Shown: piece by piece, positions 1 through 7,094 of the stretch
Numbering within the stretch: the stretch's first letter is position 1
Layout of the letters: each line of letters starts with the position of its first letter
NCBI GenBank assembly: GCA_902795715.1
Contig: CADBME010000376.1
Location: forward strand, 1-9,996
Length of the DNA: 9,996 bases
Direction of reading: 5' to 3'
From: an uncultured Lachnospiraceae bacterium
Lineage (GTDB): Bacteria > Bacillota_A > Clostridia > Lachnospirales > Lachnospiraceae
Position numbers and translations under genes: made by a program
Notes under the pieces: model-generated
The model's database searches: none
Seen by the model: the letters and a program-made list of their open reading frames with translations, nothing else
Told to the model about the DNA's origin: nothing

Positions 1-2376
1 CGTCAGAGACTATGGGCATATACATTTCTGATGATGGGGTCATTTGTCTTTTATGGGATTCATTTGACCAGTATGTATGATATGGCCCTTCTCATGATGA
101 TTGTCATTATCATCTTTACAACCACAGGTGACCATATATTGATCAATGTCTGTCTGGTCACATATTACATCACAATGTTTTATGATATCGGATGTATGGT
201 TCATCAGGGAGTTGTCTGGGACCTGCTTATGATTTCCCGAACTATACTTCACATTATGCTGATGTACATGGCCGGATGGTTGGCCAGGGTTATCATTCGC
301 CAATGGGGAGCTTTGTTTAAAGATGCAGAAAAACAGATTGAAGATCTGAATAAGGCAACGAATCGGATGAATCGGTTTCTGGCTAATCTTTCCCATGAGT
401 TAAGGACTCCGATCAATGCTATTATGGGATTGAGTGTTCTTCTGAATGAGAATAAGGCAGAGGGACTGAATGAAAGCAGTCAGGCCAGTCTGGAAGAAAT
501 TATCAAGGCAGGAAAGCGTATAGAGCAGCAAACCACTGATATTCTTGACTTGTCTGAGCTTGAAACCGGTAATCTGGTTGTCAATTGTGAACATTATCAG
601 ATGGCTTCCCTCTTGAGTGATCTTATCTTGAAGATCAGGCACCTGATTCCGGATAATCTGGAGATAATCATCGATGTGGATACAGAGATACCCTCCGTTC
701 TTGAGACGGATACCGGAAAACTGAAAAAAATACTTTATCATTTGATAAGCAACAGTCTGAAATATACAAAAGAGGGTGGTGTTTATGTACGTATTCACGC
801 ACTGCCCCAGAGCTATGGCATCAATTTGTGTATCGAGGTGAATGATACCGGTATTGGTATGTCCAAGGAAGAACAGGAAAGTATTTTTAACCGTTTTTAT
901 CAGTCTGAAGTGGCGGGAACGGTCCGGACCGGTGGACTTGGAATCGGACTGACAATCGTATCCGGATTTGTAAGGGCACTTGGCGGCTTTGTAACAGTGG
1001 AAAGTGAGCTGGATGCCGGCACATCAGTGCATGTCAGTCTGCCGCAGAAAGTCGTGAATAAAGATGCATGCATGGCAATTTCAGTACCGGAGAAGGTCAA
1101 TGTTGCAGGGTATCTGAACTTTGATAAATTCAGGAATTCTGATATCAGAGAGTATTATAATACTCTGCTTCTGCATCTGGTTCAGGGGCTTAAGATAAAC
1201 ATGCACAGGATTCATAACACAGAGGACCTGAAAAAGCTTGACAGACAGATCAGGCTAACACACCTTTTTATCGGGGAGGAAGAGTATGCTGCAGATCCCG
1301 AATATATAGAATCTCTTACAAAAAGAGTTACTGTCGTTCTTGTGGCAAAAAGCCAATATGTTCTTCCGGATGATTCCGGCATGCTCCTGTTAAATAAGCC
1401 CTTCTATTGCTTTCCGGCAGTCCGGATCATAAACGAAGATCAGAGATTACTAAATTGGCCTTCCGGCAGAATGATCTGCCCGGCCATCCGGGTTTTAGTT
1501 GTTGATGATGAGCCTATGAATCTTTCTGTTGCCAGGGGAATCTTTGCCAGGTACGAAATGATTGTCACAACTGCCTCCTCTGGTCAGGAAGCCATTTCTT
1601 TATGTGAATCGAACGTCTATGATTTGATCTTTATGGATCATATGATGCCGGATATGGATGGAGTTGAAACTCTGAGGATTCTTCGTCATTCCAAAATCGT
1701 GCAGGATGGAAATTGTCCTGTTATCGTGCTGACTGCTAATACTCTCAGCAGAGCAAGAGAAATGTTTGAGGCGGAGGGATTTGATGGATTCCTCAGTAAA
1801 CCGATTGAGAAACCGGAACTGGAGAGAATACTGAAGAGAGTACTTCCCGAAGAGGCGATAACTTACAGGTTACAAGGAGATGGAAACTGGGAAGACCCTG
1901 TTTTGGAAAATGTATCGGAGACAATTCAGTCCGATCGGGACACATTACTTGAAGAAGCCGGAATCCATACCCGGACCGGCCGTCATTACTGTCAGGATGA
2001 TGAAGACTTTTATTGGTCTCTTTTGATTCAATTTGCCGGTGAGATTTCGGAAAAACAGGAAAAACTGGATAATTATTTAAAAGCCGGTGACTGGGGAAAT
2101 TATGCTATTGAAGTGCATGCGCTGAAAAGCTCAGCCAAAATGATCGGAGCAGAGGAATTATCAAAGGAGGCTAAATATCTGGAAGAAGCAGCAAAAGCCG
2201 GAGAAAGAAACTTCATGATTAATCATCACGAACAGATGATTCTTTTGTACAGAAGTATTACAGAAGCTATTACATCAGCCTGTGAGGGGGACAGGAGCCC
2301 GCTTCCCCGGCCGGGAGATGTTTTTGAATGTTCGGAAGATGAAAATGTGCTGGAGTTCCTTCCGCAGGAGGAGTGA
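1..2376 (+). CDS. Hybrid sensor histidine kinase with receiver and C-terminal Hpt domain (5' end outside window)
   Basis: Membrane hybrid histidine kinase carrying a multistep phosphorelay in one chain. The frame is open back to base 1, so the true start lies upstream; residues below are numbered from the Met codon at 31. About four hydrophobic segments fill the first ~90 residues, followed by a short coiled coil. HisKA has the phospho-acceptor His122 in SHELRTP. The HATPase has N-box Asn241, DTGIG at 272-276 and GGLGIGL from 301. Residues ~355-485 look like a degenerate receiver. A true receiver follows, with acidic pair Asp492/Asp493, phospho-acceptor Asp536 in FMDHMMPDMDG and Lys590-Pro. 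The C-terminal Hpt has His696 in VHALKSSAKMIGA. There is no DNA-binding output and no recognised extracellular sensor domain, so the signal is unknown. It lies 4 bases upstream of a second hybrid kinase, almost certainly in the same operon. The family call is very secure; the pathway is not known. Confidence 0.95.
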   Translation, partial: RQRLWAYTFLMMGSFVFYGIHLTSMYDMALLMMIVIIIFTTTGDHILINVCLVTYYITMFYDIGCMVHQGVVWDLLMISRTILHIMLMYMAGWLARVIIRQWGALFKDAEKQIEDLNKATNRMNRFLANLSHELRTPINAIMGLSVLLNENKAEGLNESSQASLEEIIKAGKRIEQQTTDILDLSELETGNLVVNCEHYQMASLLSDLILKIRHLIPDNLEIIIDVDTEIPSVLETDTGKLKKILYHLISNSLKYTKEGGVYVRIHALPQSYGINLCIEVNDTGIGMSKEEQESIFNRFYQSEVAGTVRTGGLGIGLTIVSGFVRALGGFVTVESELDAGTSVHVSLPQKVVNKDACMAISVPEKVNVAGYLNFDKFRNSDIREYYNTLLLHLVQGLKINMHRIHNTEDLKKLDRQIRLTHLFIGEEEYAADPEYIESLTKRVTVVLVAKSQYVLPDDSGMLLLNKPFYCFPAVRIINEDQRLLNWPSGRMICPAIRVLVVDDEPMNLSVARGIFARYEMIVTTASSGQEAISLCESNVYDLIFMDHMMPDMDGVETLRILRHSKIVQDGNCPVIVLTANTLSRAREMFEAEGFDGFLSKPIEKPELERILKRVLPEEAITYRLQGDGNWEDPVLENVSETIQSDRDTLLEEAGIHTRTGRHYCQDDEDFYWSLLIQFAGEISEKQEKLDNYLKAGDWGNYAIEVHALKSSAKMIGAEELSKEAKYLEEAAKAGERNFMINHHEQMILLYRSITEAITSACEGDRSPLPRPGDVFECSEDENVLEFLPQEE
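2366..2371 (+). promoter_or_regulatory. Ribosome-binding site fixing the start of the second kinase
   Basis: AGGAGG lies 9 bases before ATG 2381 and within the last codons of the upstream kinase gene. It argues for a start at 2381 rather than at the in-frame ATG at 2282, which would overlap the upstream gene by 95 bases and has no comparable site. The position suggests translational coupling of the two kinases. Confidence 0.85.
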
Positions 2377-2380
2377 TCAT

Positions 2381-5074
2381 ATGAGACTTGGAAAATGGAT
2401 TGAATGTATCTATGATCAAAAACTTGATTTACAGGAGAGAATGTATTTTCTGATTACCGGTATGGAGATGATGGTACTTCTGATCGTCATTATTGCCGGT
2501 TTGTTAACGAGGGAACCTCTGATTAGCATGTTGGTTTGGTTCGGCTGTTTTGTATTGTTTGAATTTCTTCTGATTATTGCTGTCAGATATCATAAGTTTC
2601 GGATATGTGCTGTCATTTTAGCGTTTGTAACGGTTGCTTTCCTCCTTCCCTTTTCCTTTTTCATGGGAGACGGAATCTATGGAGGTCCGCCTATCTGGTT
2701 TGTTCTGTGTACATTATTTATCTGTGTGACCTTATCCGGACGTACTCAGTGGACTTTTTTGTGTCTGGAATTTGCAGTATCAGCATCATGTTATTATCTG
2801 GCTTATGTCAATCCGGAATTTGTGACGAAGCATTCACGGGGAATGATATTTCGTGATTCCTTTGCCTCAGTGGTCATTGTCAGTGGACTGACTGCTTTGC
2901 TCCTTGTGTTTGAGATCGGAATCCTCAGGGATGCTCTGCGCCAGTCGGAAGAACAGAGAAGGGAGATTGATGAGCTCAACAAAGCACAGAACCGGTTTTT
3001 TTCAAGTATGAGCCATGAGATTCGCACGCCGCTTAATACCATCATCGGTTTAAATGAGATGATACTCCGGGAGGAGATTTCCGATGAGGTAGCGGAAGAT
3101 GCCAGCAATGTCAAGTCTGCCAGCAGGATCCTTCTCCATCTGATTAATGATATTTTGGATATGGCCAGATTTGAGGCGGGAAAAATGGAACTAACAGCTG
3201 CGGAATATGATCTTGGGAAATTGCTTTCGGAGATCGTCAGCATGTTCTGGACAAATGCCCGGGATCAAAAACTGGACTTTCATTTGGATATCGATCCTGA
3301 GATTCCATCCCATCTTTATGGAGATGAAGTCAGGATCAAACAAATTCTGATTAACATTTTGAACAATGCATTCAAATATACTTCAGAAGGATCCGTGACT
3401 CTTTCTGTTCAGCACAGGATGGCAGACCAGGAGGTCATTCTTATCTTTTCTGTTACGGATACCGGCATTGGTATCAAAAAGGAGAACCTGCCTTTTGTAT
3501 TTCATGCATTTGAGAGAGCGAATGAATCAGACAACTTTCATATCGAAGGAACAGGACTTGGTCTGGCTATCGTTAAACAGCTGGTATCACTTATGGGAGG
3601 TACGGTTTCAGCAAACAGCGTATACACAAAGGGTACGACCTTTATCATAGAGCTGCCTCAAATTATTTCAGGGCCAGGCTGTGTGGGGGAATTGAATCTG
3701 CTGAGCAGGATAGGAAACAACAGTCGTGAGAATTATAATCAGAGCTTTGAGGCTCCTGAGGCGAAGATTCTGCTTGTGGATGATAGTAAGTTGAACCTGG
3801 AGGTTGTAAAAAAACTGCTCCGTGATACAAAAATGGAAATTGATACAGCAGAAAGCGGTCAGGAAGCTTTGGCAAAAACCCAGAAGAATACCTATGATCT
3901 GATTTTCATGGATCACCTGATGCCTGAGATGGATGGAATTGAATGTCTGCAGCGGATACGCAGACAGCCGGGAGGATTCTGCAAAGACACGAAAGTTGTC
4001 GCTCTTACGGCGAATGCGGGCAGGGAGAATCAGGCACTTTATGGACGTGAAGGTTTCGATGGCTATCTGGTCAAACCAACCAGCGGGGAGGCATTAGAAG
4101 AAGAGTGCCTGAGGCTGCTTCCATCTGAATTGGTACATGTGATCCAGCTGGATAGCCATATTATTGAAGGATCTGTATCCTGGCTGACAGATAAGAAAAA
4201 GAAGAAAGAAATCATTATCACAACGGATAGTATCGCAGACCTGCCAAAGCCGATTCTCCGCCAAAACGATATTCCCGTGATTCCTCATATTATTTTTACT
4301 GAGGAAGGACAATTCATGGATGGGATAGAGATTGAATCAGACGGTCTTCTTTCCTATATGCTGGAGACAGGAAAGTGGATGGAGACCCATGCACCTGAGG
4401 TGGAGGATTATGAAGTCTTTTTTGCAGAACAGCTTCAGAAAGCCAACAATATCATTCATATTTCTCTTTCTGAGCATCTTAGAGACAGCGGTCTCCTTCG
4501 GGCTAAAGAAGCAGCAAAATCTTTTGAAAATGTGACAGTGATTGACTCTGACCATCTGTCCAGTGGAGAAGGGTTGATGGTCATTAATGCCTGCCGTATG
4601 GTAAGGGAAGAGATGAAACCTTTGGAGATTGTTGGTGAGTTGGAGAGATATAAGCCTCTGGTCCACACCAGTTTCATTGTGGATGATCTCAATTATCTGG
4701 TTAGGGCCAGCCAGGTGAAGACCAATATTCTCGCTTTTTCGAAAACATTTATGCTGCATCCTGTGCTTGTAATGAAAAAGGGAAAGCTTCGCATCCGCAA
4801 TGTTTTCTTCGGATCAAGAATTACTGCCTGGAAGAAGTATATTCGTTCCGAATTTAAAACGACCAGAGCAGTGGACCGAAGTCTTCTGTTTATTACCTAT
4901 GTCGGTCTGACCCATCAGGATCTTGAATTTATCAAAGAAGAGGTCGGCAGATACATACATTTCGAGGAAATTATTGTTCAAAAATCATCTCCTGCAATCA
5001 CGGTAAACTGTGGTCCGGGGACCTTCGGCCTCTTGTATCAGAATATCCTGAAAAATCCTGCCAATAACCTGTAA
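2381..5074 (+). CDS. Hybrid sensor histidine kinase-receiver fused to a C-terminal DegV (FakB-like) domain
   Basis: 897-residue membrane kinase with an unusual output. Six hydrophobic segments lie at roughly 22-43, 47-69, 73-95, 105-120, 124-143 and 160-182, then a coiled coil. HisKA has His212 in SHEIRTP. The HATPase has N-box Asn329, DTGIG at 360-364 and GTGLGL at 390-395. The receiver has Asp467/Asp468, phospho-acceptor Asp511 in FMDHLMPEMDG and Lys565-Pro. From ~609 to the end the chain is a full-length DegV domain: it opens with IIITTDSIADLP, contains VIDSDHLSSGEG and ends with a CGPGTFG motif at 877-883. Known DegV/FakB proteins bind a fatty acid, which FakA phosphorylates. Several usual ligand motifs are altered here: the THAP, SLSEHLRDSG and NCGPGT versions replace the TSQPS, SSxLSGTY and HxGPGT types. 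There is no Hpt and no DNA-binding domain. No stop, frameshift or internal start with a ribosome-binding site separates the domains. Plausibly the DegV part senses a lipid or is controlled by the receiver; that is inference. Confidence 0.93.
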   Translation: MRLGKWIECIYDQKLDLQERMYFLITGMEMMVLLIVIIAGLLTREPLISMLVWFGCFVLFEFLLIIAVRYHKFRICAVILAFVTVAFLLPFSFFMGDGIYGGPPIWFVLCTLFICVTLSGRTQWTFLCLEFAVSASCYYLAYVNPEFVTKHSRGMIFRDSFASVVIVSGLTALLLVFEIGILRDALRQSEEQRREIDELNKAQNRFFSSMSHEIRTPLNTIIGLNEMILREEISDEVAEDASNVKSASRILLHLINDILDMARFEAGKMELTAAEYDLGKLLSEIVSMFWTNARDQKLDFHLDIDPEIPSHLYGDEVRIKQILINILNNAFKYTSEGSVTLSVQHRMADQEVILIFSVTDTGIGIKKENLPFVFHAFERANESDNFHIEGTGLGLAIVKQLVSLMGGTVSANSVYTKGTTFIIELPQIISGPGCVGELNLLSRIGNNSRENYNQSFEAPEAKILLVDDSKLNLEVVKKLLRDTKMEIDTAESGQEALAKTQKNTYDLIFMDHLMPEMDGIECLQRIRRQPGGFCKDTKVVALTANAGRENQALYGREGFDGYLVKPTSGEALEEECLRLLPSELVHVIQLDSHIIEGSVSWLTDKKKKKEIIITTDSIADLPKPILRQNDIPVIPHIIFTEEGQFMDGIEIESDGLLSYMLETGKWMETHAPEVEDYEVFFAEQLQKANNIIHISLSEHLRDSGLLRAKEAAKSFENVTVIDSDHLSSGEGLMVINACRMVREEMKPLEIVGELERYKPLVHTSFIVDDLNYLVRASQVKTNILAFSKTFMLHPVLVMKKGKLRIRNVFFGSRITAWKKYIRSEFKTTRAVDRSLLFITYVGLTHQDLEFIKEEVGRYIHFEEIIVQKSSPAITVNCGPGTFGLLYQNILKNPANNL

Positions 5075-5102
5075 CCGTATTTCCGGATTGCTATGGTTTT
5101 TT
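5073..5102 (+). terminator. Weak intrinsic terminator right after the kinase-DegV gene
   Basis: AACCGTA (5073-5079) pairs with TATGGTT (5092-5098), with one G-U pair and a 12-base loop, and a run of six T ends at 5102. The stem overlaps the stop codon. It is short, so termination may be partial; a much stronger hairpin follows at 5130. Confidence 0.4.
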
Positions 5103-5117
5103 CTAGAGGAGGCTTGT

Positions 5118-5159
5118 ATGGTGTTATCTAAAAAACTCCTTAGAGTGTTTGAACTCTAA
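5118..5159 (+). CDS. Possible 13-codon small ORF overlapping a terminator
   Basis: ATG 5118 is preceded by AGAGGAGG (5105-5112) at a 5-base spacing, which is as good as the sites of the real genes here. It encodes MVLSKKLLRVFEL and stops at 5157. The last codons form the strong terminator hairpin, as in some leader peptides, but no gene lies downstream on this strand to be attenuated. It may be a relic of a lost gene or chance. It has no recognisable function. Confidence 0.2.
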   Translation: MVLSKKLLRVFEL

Positions 5160-5169
5160 GGAGTTTTTT
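5130..5169. terminator. Strong bidirectional intrinsic terminator between convergent genes
   Basis: Perfect 16-bp inverted repeat: six A plus CTCCTTAGAG (5130-5145), an 8-base loop, then CTCTAAGGAG plus six T (5154-5169). Because an A run opens one arm and a T run closes the other, the hairpin can end transcripts from the kinase operon (+) and from the small secreted-protein gene (-). Confidence 0.92.
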
Positions 5170-5221
5170 CATCAAAGCTTTATATGGTAACTTTTGATCT
5201 AAAGATCATGTCTATAAATAA

Positions 5222-5626
5222 TTAGTTAAATGAGAGTTTTGCTATAAGGACTTTTCCGGATTTTACTTTCAATGAGCAGTAGGTAACATCGCTATAAAGA
5301 GAATTTTTAAATTTTTTCTTTGAGACTCTGTATGCCTTTGCATGGAAATCATCCGAGAAATAATATTTTGTCTTTTTGGTCAGTTTGAAGGTTTTCTTTT
5401 TGATTTTCTTCTCTTTTGCTGATCCGTCTTCTTTAGTAGTATTGGCCCATTTCCCTTTTATGGTTAACTTATTACCTTTGATTTTAATAGACTTTTTGGC
5501 AGTTTTTCTTAACTCCCAATACTTCCCGTACCAGGGTTTCGCCTTAGCGTCAATCTTTTTCTGTGGCATAATTACTGCTGTGAATACCAGTATCACAATA
5601 ATAAAAATAATGCTTTTCTTCCTCAT
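5222..5626 (-). CDS. Small secreted lysine-rich protein of unknown function
   Basis: 134-residue protein that I do not recognise. It starts with MRKK followed by a hydrophobic stretch (residues ~5-20) and an AxA-like site near 27-29 (KIDAKAK), which is a typical Gram-positive signal peptide; export is therefore likely, though the segment could remain as an anchor. The mature part is very basic, rich in Lys with scattered aromatics (KPWYGKYWELRK, KTKYYFSDDFHAKAY), and is probably a small beta-rich domain. It has one Cys near the C-terminus, so no disulfide. The start is well supported by AGGAGG (complement of 5631-5636), 4 bases from the ATG at 5626, and by a good promoter upstream. It is a single-gene unit that converges on the kinase operon across the shared terminator. 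The cationic surface could suit binding to cell wall or polyanions, but nothing shows this. Confidence 0.8.
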   Translation of the reverse strand: MRKKSIIFIIVILVFTAVIMPQKKIDAKAKPWYGKYWELRKTAKKSIKIKGNKLTIKGKWANTTKEDGSAKEKKIKKKTFKLTKKTKYYFSDDFHAKAYRVSKKKFKNSLYSDVTYCSLKVKSGKVLIAKLSFN

Positions 5627-5694
5627 AAATCCTCCTATTAACCTTTTTTTATTGCGAATCCGAATAATCGGGTTATTCAGTTAAATATGTATTT

Positions 5695-5723
5695 ATTATA
5701 ATAGATATATCAGGTCATTTCAA
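5695..5723 (-). promoter_or_regulatory. Sigma-A-type promoter of the small secreted-protein gene
   Basis: Reading the - strand, TTGAAA (5723-5718) is followed after exactly 17 bases by a perfect TATAAT (5700-5695). Transcription would begin near 5688, giving a leader of about 60 bases that includes a small hairpin (GAATAA 5662-5667 with TTATTC 5673-5678) before the ribosome-binding site at 5636-5631. Confidence 0.75.
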
Positions 5724-5787
5724 CAAAATATAAGCAATTAATCAATCTTTCCATTCGCTTTTTACTATACCCGGTGTTTTATGGTGT

Positions 5788-5820
5788 TAAAATAATAATG
5801 AATTATTTTAGCCTTATAAT
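5788..5820 (+). promoter_or_regulatory. Candidate -10 box with an upstream 9-bp inverted repeat (possible operator)
   Basis: TAAAATAAT (5788-5796) and ATTATTTTA (5802-5810) form a perfect 9-bp inverted repeat with a 5-base spacer. A consensus TATAAT follows at 5815-5820, placing the repeat where the -35 region would be; no good TTGACA-like box is visible. A regulator bound there would control the zinc-peptidase-like gene. The DNA is AT-rich, so chance is possible. If this -10 is used, the leader is very short. Confidence 0.4.
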
Positions 5821-5841
5821 GATTGAAAAGAGGTGAGGCGC

Positions 5842-6948
5842 ATGCTGTCCCAATTGAATAAAATGTGGTGTGATTTTAAGAAAAAGAATCACTGCGACAG
5901 CCAGGTGCTTCTTGATGAGGTTCTATTTGATGCTCCCGAGGGTGTCGAAGCTTCCTTTGATCTTTTGGAATTAATTGAAGGAAAACAAATTCTTCATTTG
6001 ACGAAACGAATTCATATTTATAGAAGTGAATTTGTTCGATTTCTTCTGGATCACGAATTTACCCACCTGATGGATTATATTCAGTATCCTTTTGAAAGAC
6101 CCAGCATTGATGATATTAACAGGCGGACTATTCAGGAGGATAATATCAATACATCTTCTGATCGGGGGATTTTTGGTACCTTTGGTGAGATTCATCTTCC
6201 TCAGAAAATGTCCGGTGAAAATATGCTTGAAGGAGATGTGGGAAAGAAGTTGTTTGACTACATGAATACTTACTCTGAGTTTCATGCCTGCCATATTTCT
6301 TTCAAGGAGATCATATGTCATTCTTCTAAGGGTGAAAGCATTGATGTAAGAAAGAATCAGGTTCCGGGGCCCTTCAGGGACATATCGATTCAAAAGCTCC
6401 TTAGTGACTGCTTGAGACATGCGCACATGATCTACCAGAAATTTTCTGCCTTGTTGGTTCCCCAGATTTTTGTATTGTATTTCAGACAGATTATGTATTT
6501 ATTTGGATATATATCCCACTTTGAAAATGATATCTGGACCTTAAAACAGTCATTTTCAGTCTTGGGAATCAGTAATCTTGAAAGTATGTATCTGGATATG
6601 TACCATGCTTTGAAAGAGAAGAATATTCAAAAGATATATGAATGTTCCGACGCCATTTATCGTGATTCTTATATTCCTTTTGTAAAGGATTATATAAGAA
6701 GAACCTATGATCCGGGCTTATATACGGAGGATGAACTGAATAATATAACACCGGAGAATTATCATTTATTTGTGGAGATGATTGAGAATCGTAAGGGAGG
6801 CCGCCTCTGGAGCGGTCGTGTCAGTCCTATTTTTGGCGTAAATGATGTAAACAGAGCATATGGAGCTGTGGATCCGGATATGATTCGAGACATGGTACGT
6901 AAGACCAGGGAACTTCCGAATGGTGGAATGAAACCGGATTTCTCCTAG
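5842..6948 (+). CDS. Unrecognised protein with a HEFTH zinc-metallopeptidase motif
   Basis: 368-residue protein whose family I cannot name. Its clearest motif is HEFTH at residues 71-75 (FLLDHEFTHLMDY), the HExxH signature of zincin peptidases: two His zinc ligands and a catalytic Glu72. A second conserved-looking element, YSEFHACH around Glu146, could supply the third ligand, as the downstream Glu does in several zincins. There is no signal peptide, so it is probably cytoplasmic; a hydrophobic stretch near 204-228 may be a buried helix. ATG 5842 is chosen because AGGTGAGG (5831-5838) sits just before it; an in-frame GTG at 5833 lies inside that site. It is a single gene with its own putative promoter and terminator, divergent from the small secreted-protein gene. 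The C-terminal third shows no motif that I recognise. Peptidase activity is inferred from the motif alone. Confidence 0.85.
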   Translation: MLSQLNKMWCDFKKKNHCDSQVLLDEVLFDAPEGVEASFDLLELIEGKQILHLTKRIHIYRSEFVRFLLDHEFTHLMDYIQYPFERPSIDDINRRTIQEDNINTSSDRGIFGTFGEIHLPQKMSGENMLEGDVGKKLFDYMNTYSEFHACHISFKEIICHSSKGESIDVRKNQVPGPFRDISIQKLLSDCLRHAHMIYQKFSALLVPQIFVLYFRQIMYLFGYISHFENDIWTLKQSFSVLGISNLESMYLDMYHALKEKNIQKIYECSDAIYRDSYIPFVKDYIRRTYDPGLYTEDELNNITPENYHLFVEMIENRKGGRLWSGRVSPIFGVNDVNRAYGAVDPDMIRDMVRKTRELPNGGMKPDFS

Positions 6949-6980
6949 TTTGCCAGGGGAGATTTTCTTTATAATAATAT

Positions 6981-7054
6981 AAAAATCGGCATGATGAAGA
7001 TGGATTGCCAGGTCAATATGACATACAATCAATCTTCATCATGCCGGTTTTTTT
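6981..7054. terminator. Long terminator hairpin between convergent genes
   Basis: The left arm (6981-7007) and right arm (7026-7054) pair through CGGCATGATGAAGAT with ATCTTCATCATGCCG, extended by A-T pairs outside and by GATTG/CAATC inside after one mismatch; the loop is 18 bases. Seven T (7048-7054) follow on the + strand, and the A run at 6981-6985 gives a T run on the - strand. It can thus serve both the zincin-like gene and the LUD gene. Confidence 0.85.
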
Positions 7055-7094
7055 AGTATTTAATGGATTGCAGCAGATTTTGAGGACCGGCTGA

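Noticed and set aside
2282..2380. Upstream in-frame ATG at 2282 as the start of the kinase-DegV gene
   Set aside because: It would add 33 basic residues overlapping the upstream gene and lacks a ribosome-binding site, whereas ATG 2381 has AGGAGG at 9 bases and gives a normal membrane N-terminus.
4130..4215. DegV as a separate gene starting between receiver and DegV
   Set aside because: The frame is continuous, and no ATG or GTG with a ribosome-binding site lies in the linker; the linker is a plausible short Lys-rich tether.
4337..4759. Open frame of 140 codons on the - strand inside the DegV part
   Set aside because: It lies antisense to a clear protein domain, has no ribosome-binding site or protein-like motifs, and is rich in residues expected from a reversed coding strand.
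5833..5841. GTG at 5833 as the start of the zincin-like gene
   Set aside because: The GTG is inside the AGGTGAGG stretch that serves as the ribosome-binding site for ATG 5842.
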